This document shows positions 1-7,599 of a stretch of 64,000 nucleotides of DNA, piece after piece. The stretch comes from Acidobacteriota bacterium (GTDB lineage: Bacteria; Acidobacteriota; Terriglobia; Acidiferrales; UBA7541), in the NCBI GenBank assembly GCA_003167215.1, contig PMTV01000047.1, positions 1-64,000 of the forward strand. The letters are read 5' to 3'. Every line of letters begins with the position of its first letter. Positions within the stretch are counted from its first letter, which is position 1. The notes under the pieces were generated by a model. That model saw nothing but the letters and a program-made list of their open reading frames with translations, ran no database searches and had not been told where the DNA came from. The position numbers and the translations under genes are program-made.

Positions 1-47
1 GCCCTTTCAAGGCTGAAATACGGGTTCGATTCCCGTTAGCGCTACCA
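1..47 (+). tRNA. tRNA-Glu (UUC), 3' part only
   Basis: The window opens inside the anticodon arm. The loop reads C-T-TTC-A-A closed by GCC/GGC, followed by a 4-nt variable region, a perfect T arm (ACGGG / TTCGATT / CCCGT), the 3' acceptor strand TAGCGCT, discriminator A and an encoded CCA at 45-47. Anticodon TTC means glutamate. The D arm and 5' acceptor strand lie outside the window, so the acceptor pairing cannot be checked. Confidence 0.88.
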
Positions 48-400
48 AGCCTTTTTTCTTGACCTGCTTCCCTTCCAACTTAAAGAAGACCATCCTCGTT
101 TCAGCGGTTCGATAAGCGCCATCTCCAAACTGTAGTTCGATCGGAAAGATTGCTTGCTGCAATCGCTGTTTTTGTTCCGGCGATAACTGTACTCAAAAAC
201 GCGTGGCATCGTCGGAGATGTGCAAGAGCAAGACCGATTCTGGTCCGACTGGCATGGCGTTGTTTGTTTTGAATAGGTTAGGGCGGCGCCCCTGGACACT
301 AACCTGGGGGTCGCCCGATGGTGCTTCGCCGTGCCGTTTCCGCCGGCGCGCGGCAAGCCTAAGAGGAATGAAGAGTGTGAGTCCTGCGCTACGAACAGGG
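48..400. other. Intergenic region, no convincing gene
   Basis: The stretch between the tRNA and the HTH-TPR gene has only short overlapping frames on both strands with no recognisable family. A T-run follows the tRNA CCA (about 52-57), which may help termination, but there is no clear hairpin before it. Nothing else can be supported here. Confidence 0.5.
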
Positions 401-406
401 TATAAT
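401..406 (+). promoter_or_regulatory. Candidate -10 box for the HTH-TPR gene
   Basis: A perfect TATAAT lies 60 bp upstream of the start at 466. The matching -35 region (TGAGTC or GAGTCC at 17-18 bp spacing) is poor, so the promoter may need an activator or may be chance. Transcription would start near 413. Confidence 0.4.
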
Positions 407-441
407 CGAGAAAGCTGACTCGCGGGGCAAACGGCAATTAA

Positions 442-461
442 GGACAAATCGGGACAAATCG
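442..461 (+). repeat. Tandem 10-bp repeat in the 5' leader
   Basis: GGACAAATCG occurs twice head to tail, ending a few bases before the ATG at 466. Two copies one helical turn apart place identical sequence on the same DNA face, as in binding sites for helix-turn-helix proteins. No good Shine-Dalgarno is seen, so the repeat also occupies the ribosome-binding region. Confidence 0.5.
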
Positions 462-465
462 GGAT

Positions 466-1956
466 ATGAGCCCTTCGGACAGCACTCCAGGCCCCAATAG
501 ACGCCTCGACACTTGGAAAGAGATTGGCGCATTCTTTGGCCGCGACGAGCGCACGGTAAAGCGGTGGGAGACTTCGCGCGGACTTCCAGTCCGTCGGGTC
601 CCAGGCGCAGGACGCGCGAATGTCTATGCCTACACGGATGAGCTCGCCGAATGGCTGAAGGGTAAAAACGATACCGTCGAACTCGAAGGTGAGGGCAACC
701 CTGGCAATGAGGCAGGGGAGACAGATGCCGAGTACTTCACGGAACCTATCTGGCCCGATTCTTTATTAGCCGATCCTGTGGTTAACGATCGGCGCATTGG
801 CGAGCGCCGCAGCGTGGGGGGCGTCCGCCGCACATCGCCGCTATTCGACCGCCGGCGGCGCGAATTCCGGTATTTCGCGATTGCGCTGATGATCTTGGCG
901 GCGCTCGCGTTTGTTGCAATTACGCGCCGCAGTTGGTCTGCGCGAGCGGCGCGCAAAGAGGCCGCGGTTTCACAGCCGCGCGCGATTGACCCGGAAGCCG
1001 AACAACTCTATTTGAAGGGAATCTATTACTTTAATAAGAGGACACCGGAGTCTCTGAATCAAGCGGTGGACTATTTCACGCAGGCGGTGGTGCGCGATCC
1101 ACAGTACGCGGAACCCTACGTGGGAATGGCCGACAGTTATAACCTGCTGCGTGAATATTCCGTGATGCCGCCGAGCGAAGCGTATCCGCGGGCGGCTGCG
1201 GCAGCCAAACGCGCGATTGCCCTCAATGATTCGCTCTCAGGGGCGCACAGCTCCCTCGCGTTCGTAGATTTTTATTGGTCCTGGGACGTTCTCAGCGCAC
1301 AAAGTGAGTTCAAACGCGCGCTCGAACTAGACCCGAATTCCGTGCGCGCCCATCACTGGTACGCCACGTTTTTGCTGCATTTGGGCCGCTTCCCGGAATC
1401 GCTCGATGAAATTGAAAGAGCGCAGAAGCTGGACCCGGAGTCCAAGTCCATACTCGCGGATAAAGGCTTGATTCTGTTTTATGCCGGCAACACCGATCAG
1501 GCCGTCGCCTTGTTGAAGCAACTGGAGGCCAGCGAGCCCGATTTTCTTTCCCCTCATACTTATTTGGCGATCATATACGCTTCGCAAGGAAATTGGCCGC
1601 AATATCTGGCGGAGTCCAGAAAATCGGCGGTACTGCTGCACGACGACCATCGCCTAGCCATCGTCGCCGCAGGAGAGAAGGGCTTTGCCCGCGGCGGATC
1701 TCGCGCTATGTTGCTTGCAATCCTGAAAGAGCAGCAAAATCTGTACGCCAACGGGCAGGAACGAGCGTATAACCTGGCGCAGACATCCGCGCTGCTCGGG
1801 AATAAGGAACAAGCGCTGGACGATTTGCAGAATTCCTACCTGAAACGCGACACGTACCTTACTCAATTGAGAATCGACCCGACCATGTCCACTCTCCACG
1901 ATGAACCCCGCTTTCGCGAAATCCTGGCGCAAGTCGGCCTGCCTGCATTGCCATAA
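466..1956 (+). CDS. HTH / transmembrane / TPR regulator-like protein (496 aa)
   Basis: Residues 12-65 form a winged or MerR/excisionase-like helix-turn-helix (WKEIGAFFGRDERTVKRWE) followed by a wing-like turn. A charged linker leads to one membrane helix at about 135-153, flanked by arginines. From about 175 to the C-terminus there are tetratricopeptide repeats, with tandem AEPYVGMADSYN and VRAHHWYATFLLHLGR type helices. The layout, cytoplasmic DNA-binding head, single membrane pass and exported TPR tail, is common in acidobacterial genomes and recalls CadC-like one-component sensors. Target genes are unknown; the repeat just upstream suggests possible autoregulation (inference). Confidence 0.85.
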   Translation: MSPSDSTPGPNRRLDTWKEIGAFFGRDERTVKRWETSRGLPVRRVPGAGRANVYAYTDELAEWLKGKNDTVELEGEGNPGNEAGETDAEYFTEPIWPDSLLADPVVNDRRIGERRSVGGVRRTSPLFDRRRREFRYFAIALMILAALAFVAITRRSWSARAARKEAAVSQPRAIDPEAEQLYLKGIYYFNKRTPESLNQAVDYFTQAVVRDPQYAEPYVGMADSYNLLREYSVMPPSEAYPRAAAAAKRAIALNDSLSGAHSSLAFVDFYWSWDVLSAQSEFKRALELDPNSVRAHHWYATFLLHLGRFPESLDEIERAQKLDPESKSILADKGLILFYAGNTDQAVALLKQLEASEPDFLSPHTYLAIIYASQGNWPQYLAESRKSAVLLHDDHRLAIVAAGEKGFARGGSRAMLLAILKEQQNLYANGQERAYNLAQTSALLGNKEQALDDLQNSYLKRDTYLTQLRIDPTMSTLHDEPRFREILAQVGLPALP

Positions 1957-2033
1957 GAAATCCGTATAACAGGATAGATTTCGCGGCGGAGCATTAGCGA
2001 CGGCTCAAGATCTTCCGGAGGCTAGCGAGAAAT

Positions 2034-2204
2034 ATGCTGAGCGGATTTCTGGGTGGTTTTCTCGGCGGAACTGGAGGGTCTAAGACGCCAACCGCTGTCT
2101 TTCTCGGAGGCGAGCCGCCGAATTTGCCCGAGGATTGCGGCTCAGGCTCGGCATCATACTTTGAAAAGCTGTGCGGCATGATCAGATTCTACCACTTATG
2201 GTAA
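2034..2204 (+). CDS. Possible small glycine-rich ORF (56 aa), doubtful
   Basis: An ATG at 2034 opens a 56-codon frame. The protein begins MLSGFLGGFLGGTGGS and ends in a hydrophilic segment with two cysteines. A GGAGG sits 12 bp upstream, rather far for a ribosome site. The frame lies in the 274-bp gap between the HTH-TPR gene and the convergent YfiT-like gene. There is no recognised family, and a 61-codon antisense frame overlaps it, so it may be chance. Confidence 0.25.
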   Translation: MLSGFLGGFLGGTGGSKTPTAVFLGGEPPNLPEDCGSGSASYFEKLCGMIRFYHLW

Positions 2205-2230
2205 CGGCATCTCGCAAAGGGATTGCCGGC

Positions 2231-2764
2231 CTACTGCCATCCGTTGCGTTCGCGCAGGGCGGTGATGTGCGCGACGTGATGTTTTCCGTGCCAGGCGTAG
2301 AGGGCGAGCGAGTCGTCGAGGGACATGGGCTTCTCGTGATCCGGGTGGCGGAATTTGCGCGCCCAGTCGGACGGGGTGAGCGACTTGAGCAAAAGAACCC
2401 AGCGCTTGTGCAGACTTTCCAGGATTGCCAGGGACGGCTCGATGGGCGAGCTCTTGCCGTCAGGTAACTCGGCCCAGCGCGCCTCGTCATACGGCTTGAT
2501 GGTGGGCTCGTCTTCGGTGAGCGCGAGCTTCATGCGCACGTAGGCGTTCATGTGGCTGTCGGGAAGATGATGCACAACTTGGCGCACGGTCCATCCACCG
2601 GGACGATACGGCGTGTCGAGCTGCCCGGCCGAGAGATTTTTCAGAGCGGAGGCCAGGTGCTGAGGCGTCTGGTCGATAGCGCTAATGAATTCGAGGCGCT
2701 GGTCGCTCGTCAGCTCGCCGGGACGACGGTATTTCCCGATGGGGTAACGCAGATCGGCTTCCAT
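2231..2764 (-). CDS. yfiT: YfiT-like putative metal-dependent hydrolase (DinB-fold)
   Basis: The 177-aa protein matches the YfiT/BstA branch of the DinB four-helix fold: an N-terminal DLRYPIGKYRRP segment, then GGWTVRQVVHHLPDSHMNAY and a C-terminal HGKHHVAHI. The histidines in these motifs are the expected triad for a divalent metal. In Bacillus, relatives are annotated as metal-dependent hydrolases or bacillithiol transferases; the substrate here is unknown. It is 36 bp downstream of iscX on the same strand and is probably the last gene of the Isc operon, which hints at a thiol or stress role (inference). Confidence 0.85.
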   Translation of the reverse strand: MEADLRYPIGKYRRPGELTSDQRLEFISAIDQTPQHLASALKNLSAGQLDTPYRPGGWTVRQVVHHLPDSHMNAYVRMKLALTEDEPTIKPYDEARWAELPDGKSSPIEPSLAILESLHKRWVLLLKSLTPSDWARKFRHPDHEKPMSLDDSLALYAWHGKHHVAHITALRERNGWQ

Positions 2765-2800
2765 TCGAGTTCCCTCCCAATTTGAGATCCGGCTTCTCGG

Positions 2801-3019
2801 CTATTGCTGGCTGTCTTGAAATTCCTCGTGCCATGCCATTTGGATGGCTTCGAGCTTCCCCTCGTTCGATAGCTTGGGATCGCCGATAAAGCCCGGCAGC
2901 TCGATGATCCATTTATGCAAGTCGGTAAAGCGGATGGTGAGGGGGTCGACGCCTGGGTGCTTCTCGGCAAGCTGGAGGCCGATTTCTTCCGGGTCGTCCC
3001 AATCAAATGTGTGGGGCAC
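2801..3019 (-). CDS. iscX: IscX, Fe-S assembly adaptor
   Basis: A 72-aa acidic protein beginning MPHTFDWDDPEEIGLQLAEK, with the DP-x-T-IRFTDLHKWI core and acidic helices typical of IscX (YfhJ). IscX binds IscS and iron, and modulates cluster assembly at the site also used by frataxin. It follows fdx by 46 bp, the usual end of an isc operon. Family length and position both fit; start and stop are unambiguous. Confidence 0.95.
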   Translation of the reverse strand: MPHTFDWDDPEEIGLQLAEKHPGVDPLTIRFTDLHKWIIELPGFIGDPKLSNEGKLEAIQMAWHEEFQDSQQ

Positions 3020-3065
3020 GATTACCTCTCGACTTCGTTCCGTGAGATGAGAGCTAAACTAGAAT

Positions 3066-3476
3066 CTAGTGCTCGGCTTCCTTCGCGTAATTCTTGTTCC
3101 ACTCGGGAATTTCGATGACGATGTCTTTCGTTCCGTCGGGGACGCATTGGCAGCCCAGGCGCGATTTCGGTGTGACGCCGGGGGCTTCGTCGAGCTGATC
3201 GAGTTCGGCATCCGTGGCTTCATTGCAGGTATCGAGACCCTCGTGAACGATCACGTGGCAGGTGGAACAAGCGCAGACGCCACCGCAGGCGTGGTCCAGT
3301 CCCTTGTGAAAGCCCTGAGAAATATCGAGGATACTTCCGGGCAAACCGTCGTGCCCGTACGGGATTTTTTCGGGATCGACTTCGACCGGTTGGCCATCCT
3401 TGACGAAGGTGATCTTATATTTCTTCGTCGCCGGCGTGTACTTGGTTTCTTCGATGTAGGGGTTCTTGCCGCCCAT
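3066..3476 (-). CDS. fdx: Isc-type [2Fe-2S] ferredoxin
   Basis: The 136-aa protein is an adrenodoxin-type ferredoxin. The cluster loop ACGGVCACSTCH supplies Cys64, Cys70 and Cys73, and the SRLGCQC motif supplies the fourth ligand, most likely Cys109. Extra cysteines at 68 and 111 match the extra ones common in this family. It would donate electrons for cluster assembly on IscU. It carries a roughly 20-residue N-terminal extension compared with E. coli Fdx. It lies between hscA and iscX; the 160-bp gap to hscA holds a pair of palindromic repeats. Confidence 0.95.
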   Translation of the reverse strand: MGGKNPYIEETKYTPATKKYKITFVKDGQPVEVDPEKIPYGHDGLPGSILDISQGFHKGLDHACGGVCACSTCHVIVHEGLDTCNEATDAELDQLDEAPGVTPKSRLGCQCVPDGTKDIVIEIPEWNKNYAKEAEH

Positions 3477-3517
3477 ACTTAAACGCTCCTTCCGGTAACA
3501 ATCTCGCGATTGGCTTC

Positions 3518-3572
3518 AGGGGCTAAAGCCCCTTTACAGCCAGTTCCGGGACGGCGGGGTTAAAACCCCGCC
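3518..3572. repeat. REP-like pair of palindromes between hscA and fdx
   Basis: Two perfect hairpins lie 19 bp apart. The first is AGGGGCT/AGCCCCT with an AA loop (3518-3533). The second is GGCGGGGTT/AACCCCGCC with an AA loop (3553-3572). The same two-hairpin layout, with related GGCTAAAGCC cores, occurs again at 6757-6809. They resemble REP/BIME units. As RNA they would form stable stems inside the isc transcript. Confidence 0.75.
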
Positions 3573-3636
3573 CTTCCAAAAAACAAAATGCGTCCATCGC
3601 CGGCTCGGGGTGACGCGTTGCCGAGACGCCGCAGCA

Positions 3637-5478
3637 TCACACGTCTTCAAGGCGCTTGCCTTCCAGCGCGGTTTGCAGCGCGCCGTTCATCAGTATTTCG
3701 GCTAGATGCATTGTCGCTTCATTTAGAGCATCGATACGCTCACGCATTAGTTTGTAATCCGATCCGGCCATCGCGGCGCGCAGTTGTGCTGCGGAATCAT
3801 CGATGGCGCGGCGCTCTTCAGGGGCAAGCTCGCCGGCGCGAGGATTCAGCAGGGTCTTCTCTGTGGCTGCGAGGATGGTTTCGGCTTCGGTGCGCGATTC
3901 GATCACCTGGCGCTCGGAGAAATCCTGCTCGGCAAATTCGATGGACTCTTCCAGCATGCGTTCAACTTCTTCATCCGACAGGCCGTAACTAGGCTGCACT
4001 TCGATGGTGTGCTCCGCGTTCGTTCGCAGATCGCGAGCGGCCACCTGGAGAATGCCGTTGGCGTCGATTAGGAATTTTACTTCGATCCGCGCCAGGCCCG
4101 CGGGCCCCGGCGGAACTTTCAGCTGAAACTTTGCGAGCGAGCGGCAATCTTTTGCGAGTTCGCGTTCGCCTTGAAGGACGTGCACGTCAATACCGGTCTG
4201 ATTTTCCACGCCGGTGGTGAAAAGCTCCTGGGCGCTCGCGGGGATCGTCGAGTTGCGGGGAATAATTTTTGCGACTACGCCGCCCATGGTTTCGATGCCG
4301 AGCGAGAGCGGCGTTACGTCGAGCAGCAGCATGGTTTTTACGCCGGACTCGAGGATGTCCGCTTGCACTGCGGCGCCGAGAGCTACTACTTCGTCCGGAT
4401 TCAACTCGCAATGCGGCGCGCGGCCGAAATAATCACCGACCGTCTTGCGCACGAGAGGAATGCGCGTGGAACCGCCGACCAAAACAACTTCTTCGATTTG
4501 GCTGGGAGCGAGTTTTGCGTCAGCAAGAGCTATTTTTACAGGGGCCATGGTTCTCGCGACGATGGGCTGAATCCATTTTTCGAATTCGGTGCGCGTGAGA
4601 AGCTCTTCGAACATCTTGCCGCTGGAAAGGTTGAAACGGAGCATCACACTATCTTCTGAGGAAAGCGCGTGCTTCGCCGCGATCAGGATCTGGCGCAGCT
4701 CCTGGACGTCTTTCGGGCGATTCGCGAGATCGGTCTGAAATAGCTTGAGAATTGTTTCGCGCGTTCTGCGCTGCATTTCGTTGTCGATGTCGTCTCCGCC
4801 GAGGTGCGTGTCGCCGTTGGTGGAAAGGACCTGGTAAATGTCGCCTTCGATGGTGGAGACGAGCTTGAGGATCGAGATGTCGAACGTGCCGCCGCCAAAG
4901 TCGTAAACCGCTACGTAACCGCGTTTTTGTTTGTGCAATCCGTAGGCGAGCGCGGCAGCGGTGGGCTCGTTTACGAGACGCAAGACTTCGAGGCCGGCGA
5001 TTTTGCCGGCATCCTTTGTAGCCTGGCGCTGCGCGTCGTTAAAGTAAGCTGGAACGGTGATGACCGCGCGGTCAACCGGCTCCTTGAAATAATCGTCGGC
5101 CCAGGATTTCAATTCGCGCAGGATGAACGCGGAAATCTCCGGCGGCGTGAACCATTTGTCGCCCAAGCCGACGCGGATCACGCTGCGGCCGGCTTGGTCG
5201 ATGCGGAAAGGAAAGATTTTGAGTTCTTCTTGAACGTCAGCGAGTCCGCGGCCCATCAGTCGTTTGACTGAGTAAATCGTGCGATCGGGTTTCGTGAGGA
5301 GGAGCGCGCGTGCCGGCTCACCGACGATTACTTTGCCGTCTTCATCGACACTTACCACAGACGGGCACAGTGTTGAGCCGTAAGGGCCGGGGATACACTT
5401 CGGCGCGCCCGTTTGCGGATCGAGATACGCAATCAGGCTGAAAGTTGTGCCGAGATCGATGCCTACAACGCGTCCCAT
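3637..5478 (-). CDS. hscA: HscA, Hsp70 chaperone for Fe-S assembly
   Basis: A 613-aa Hsp70 with the N-terminal phosphate loop [13 protein letters not shown], the second ATPase motif [12 protein letters not shown] and the adenosine loop [15 protein letters not shown]. The substrate domain contains [14 protein letters not shown] and a short C-terminal lid. The length and lack of a long DnaK tail fit HscA, and its position between hscB and fdx settles the assignment. With HscB it uses ATP to release clusters from the IscU LPPVK motif. The gap to hscB (106 bp) holds another palindromic repeat. Confidence 0.95.
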   Translation of the reverse strand: MGRVVGIDLGTTFSLIAYLDPQTGAPKCIPGPYGSTLCPSVVSVDEDGKVIVGEPARALLLTKPDRTIYSVKRLMGRGLADVQEELKIFPFRIDQAGRSVIRVGLGDKWFTPPEISAFILRELKSWADDYFKEPVDRAVITVPAYFNDAQRQATKDAGKIAGLEVLRLVNEPTAAALAYGLHKQKRGYVAVYDFGGGTFDISILKLVSTIEGDIYQVLSTNGDTHLGGDDIDNEMQRRTRETILKLFQTDLANRPKDVQELRQILIAAKHALSSEDSVMLRFNLSSGKMFEELLTRTEFEKWIQPIVARTMAPVKIALADAKLAPSQIEEVVLVGGSTRIPLVRKTVGDYFGRAPHCELNPDEVVALGAAVQADILESGVKTMLLLDVTPLSLGIETMGGVVAKIIPRNSTIPASAQELFTTGVENQTGIDVHVLQGERELAKDCRSLAKFQLKVPPGPAGLARIEVKFLIDANGILQVAARDLRTNAEHTIEVQPSYGLSDEEVERMLEESIEFAEQDFSERQVIESRTEAETILAATEKTLLNPRAGELAPEERRAIDDSAAQLRAAMAGSDYKLMRERIDALNEATMHLAEILMNGALQTALEGKRLEDV

Positions 5479-5540
5479 TGGTCCTCTGAGTAAAACTTTT
5501 CTGCTAAACGTTTCAACCGCGATTCATCGACAAAGAACAG

Positions 5541-5561
5541 ATCCCTCGCTGCGCTCGGGAT
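5541..5561. repeat. Imperfect palindrome between hscB and hscA
   Basis: ATCCCTCGCTGCGCTCGGGA and the following T form a hairpin with ATCCC/GGGAT outer pairs, a short mismatched step and a GC/GC inner pair. The sequence resembles a short dispersed repeat I know from acidobacterial intergenic DNA (recollection, not a search). It sits in the 106-bp gap between two isc genes. Confidence 0.5.
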
Positions 5562-5584
5562 GACGGCTTAAGGCTCTTAGTTGC

Positions 5585-6292
5585 TTAAGCTTCGGCCAGT
5601 TCTTTTTGCACGCCGGCAACGAGATTGCGGATGTAGCTTCGGCGATTCAGCACTTCGTTCATACGAGCCAGCAAAGCTTGCTTCTTCGCTTCATCCGCGG
5701 CGGTGTCGAGGGCCGCATCCCATTCCTGGCCGATTCGCACGAGCTCGGCGTCCACTTCTTCGAGCTTTCCCTGAAAATTTCCTTGCGCGGCGTCGAGCGG
5801 TTCGCGCAATGCGGCCAAGTCGCCGCCTTCGGCGCGCGCCTCCCGCAACTCGTCGAGCGATTCATTCAATTCAAAAACCTCCTCGAGCAATTCGGGCGGC
5901 ACCTGCTGTTTGGTGGTGCCTTCTTTTCTGAGGCCGCGGCGCAACAGCAGATATTCCACGCGCGAGATGGGTTCGCGCAGCGTGCGGTAGGCGTCGTTCA
6001 ATTCCGAGGAGCGGTTTAGCGAAAGTTCGCGTTCGAAATCCGTGGCGCGCACGAAATTGTCCGGATGAAGTTTCCAGCTGAGCTTGTGAAACTGCGCTTC
6101 GAGCTGCGCCGAATCGAGCGACAATTTTTCCTGCAAACCGAAGAATGCAAAATAATCGGTGCCCTCGGGCAGGGGCTGAATCTTGCCGCACGCGGCACAA
6201 AAATGTGTCTCGGCAACGGGAGCCTGGCAATTCCAGCACTTCGTGCCGGCAGACCGGCCGGTTTCGTCGCGTCGTGTTTGCGTCACACTCAT
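5585..6292 (-). CDS. hscB: HscB J-domain co-chaperone with N-terminal zinc domain
   Basis: The 235-aa protein has a J domain with the HPD motif at 76-78 (KLHPDNF), which would stimulate the HscA ATPase, and a C-terminal helical bundle for IscU binding. Before the J domain lies CWNC...FCAAC (Cys19, 22, 32, 35), a four-cysteine knuckle absent from E. coli HscB. Its CWNC-x9-CxxC followed by Q-x-P and DYF closely recalls human HSC20. The start at 6292 keeps this domain. It lies between iscA (85 bp) and hscA. Zinc binding is inferred from the motif. Confidence 0.93.
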   Translation of the reverse strand: MSVTQTRRDETGRSAGTKCWNCQAPVAETHFCAACGKIQPLPEGTDYFAFFGLQEKLSLDSAQLEAQFHKLSWKLHPDNFVRATDFERELSLNRSSELNDAYRTLREPISRVEYLLLRRGLRKEGTTKQQVPPELLEEVFELNESLDELREARAEGGDLAALREPLDAAQGNFQGKLEEVDAELVRIGQEWDAALDTAADEAKKQALLARMNEVLNRRSYIRNLVAGVQKELAEA

Positions 6293-6377
6293 GTTCGTTT
6301 GGCTTTGCCCGGATGCGGGCCGGAGTCGGGCTGCAGCGCGCAGGAGGAAACTTCGCGAGTGCCGCTCATCAGAAATC

Positions 6378-6707
6378 TCAAGCGGTGAAGGAACTGCCGC
6401 AACCGCAACTCCGCGTGGCCTGCGGATTCTGGAACACGAAGCCCTGCTTCATCAGGTCTTCGAGATAATCGAGCGTGGTGTTGTGAAGGTAGAGATAGCT
6501 TTTCGCATCCACGAAAATACGAGCGCCATTCTCTTCAAAGACTTTGTCGCGATTTCGCGCTTCGGTATCGAGCCGCATCGCGTACGTCAGCCCGGAACAG
6601 CCGCCTCCCTGCACACCTACACGCAACCCACCGGAATCTGCAGGCACGCCCTCTTTCGCCAACAACTCGCGGATTTTTGCTGCTGCTTTTTCACTTACGT
6701 GAATCAT
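6378..6707 (-). CDS. iscA: IscA/ErpA A-type Fe-S carrier
   Basis: A 109-aa HesB-family protein starting MIHVSEKAAAKIRELL, with GGCSGLTYAM supplying the first conserved cysteine and CGCGSSF supplying the C-terminal pair. I chose the ATG at 6707 because the family starts at the MIHVSEKA motif; ten further in-frame codons exist upstream. It would carry a Fe-S cluster from IscU to apoproteins. It is in the isc operon between iscU and hscB; ErpA and IscA cannot be told apart with certainty by eye, but context favours iscA. Confidence 0.92.
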   Translation of the reverse strand: MIHVSEKAAAKIRELLAKEGVPADSGGLRVGVQGGGCSGLTYAMRLDTEARNRDKVFEENGARIFVDAKSYLYLHNTTLDYLEDLMKQGFVFQNPQATRSCGCGSSFTA

Positions 6708-6756
6708 ACGATCGTGTCCCTTTAGCCCTTGCTGCAAAGCTTCACTGCGGAACTTC

Positions 6757-6809
6757 AGCGGCTAAAGCCGCTCCGATTCGCAACTTTATGTCGTGGCTGA
6801 AGCCACGAC
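6757..6809. repeat. REP-like pair of palindromes between iscU and iscA
   Basis: Two perfect hairpins: AGCGGCT/AGCCGCT with an AA loop (6757-6772) and GTCGTGGCT/AGCCACGAC with a GA loop (6790-6809), 17 bp apart. The cores GGCTAAAGCC and GGCTGAAGCC match the pair at 3518-3572. The unit occupies the 160-bp gap between iscU and iscA. Confidence 0.75.
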
Positions 6810-6867
6810 CCACAAAGCCTTCAAACTTCTCCTGCACTCTGGTGGCTAGAACTGCGCCGCAAGAAAC

Positions 6868-7296
6868 TTAGTGGCTTGCTGCCGTCGCTGGTTCAGCCGG
6901 CTTTGCTTCGGCGTCGCCCTGTTTTTTCTTCCAATCCGATAGCGCGGCCTTGATCGCGTCTTCCGCCAACACCGAGCAATGGATTTTCACCGGCGGAAGC
7001 GACAGCTCGCGCACGATGTCCGTGTTCTTGATGGCAAGAGCTTCTTCGACCGTCTTGCCCTTCACCCATTCGGTAGCGAGCGAGGAGCTAGCGATGGCCG
7101 AGCCGCAGCCGAAGGTTTTGAACTTCGCCTCTTCGATAATGCGAGTGTCGGGGTTCACTTTCATCTGCAGCTTCATCACGTCGCCGCATTCCGGCGCGCC
7201 AACCAAGCCGGTGCCGACGTTGGGGTCTTTCTTGTCGAGCGAGCCGACGTTACGCGGATTGTTGTAATGCTCGATCACCTTATCGCTGTAAGCCAT
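6868..7296 (-). CDS. iscU: IscU, Fe-S cluster scaffold
   Basis: The 142-aa scaffold begins MAYSDKVIEHYNNPRNVG. Three conserved cysteines are visible in APECGDV, FGCGSAIASSS and KIHCS, with the regulatory aspartate in ECGD and the HscA recognition motif LPPVK just before the third cysteine. A roughly 15-residue Ala/Glu/Pro tail is added to the family core. Its start overlaps the stop of the unknown 99-aa gene by one base (TAATG), so translation is likely coupled. Confidence 0.97.
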   Translation of the reverse strand: MAYSDKVIEHYNNPRNVGSLDKKDPNVGTGLVGAPECGDVMKLQMKVNPDTRIIEEAKFKTFGCGSAIASSSLATEWVKGKTVEEALAIKNTDIVRELSLPPVKIHCSVLAEDAIKAALSDWKKKQGDAEAKPAEPATAASH

Positions 7297-7595
7297 TAGT
7301 TGATTCTCCTGTTCAAAGTAACAGTGCTGTCCAACCCTTGATCAAAAATCACTTCGTCCGACAAAACAATATTTTCGATGGACGCCGAACGGCCCTTGCG
7401 AAGTTCATCGAGAGTTCGCGCGACCACTTCATGCTGCACGTCCAGAGCTTCCAGGAATTCACCCAGCTCCTGTAACTCGCGAAACCTCCGAGAGTTGCAG
7501 GCGCTTTTGTCCACATTGGGCGCAAAGAACACGTCGAACACCGGCGTGTCTTCGCTCACCGTGGCATGAACTCCGAGTGTGCCCTGATATTTCAT
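7296..7595 (-). CDS. Uncharacterised 99-aa protein between iscS and iscU
   Basis: I do not recognise this family. The protein begins MKYQGTLGVHATV and has a beta-rich N-terminal third, one cysteine (Cys33, in DKSACNSRR), an amphipathic acidic/basic helix (FRELQELGEFLEALD) and an acidic C-terminal strand region. There is no membrane segment or signal peptide. It starts 4 bp after iscS ends and its TAA overlaps the iscU ATG. This tight coupling argues that it is translated and works with IscS or IscU, for example as an assembly regulator (inference). Confidence 0.7.
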   Translation of the reverse strand: MKYQGTLGVHATVSEDTPVFDVFFAPNVDKSACNSRRFRELQELGEFLEALDVQHEVVARTLDELRKGRSASIENIVLSDEVIFDQGLDSTVTLNRRIN

Positions 7596-7599
7596 CTTT

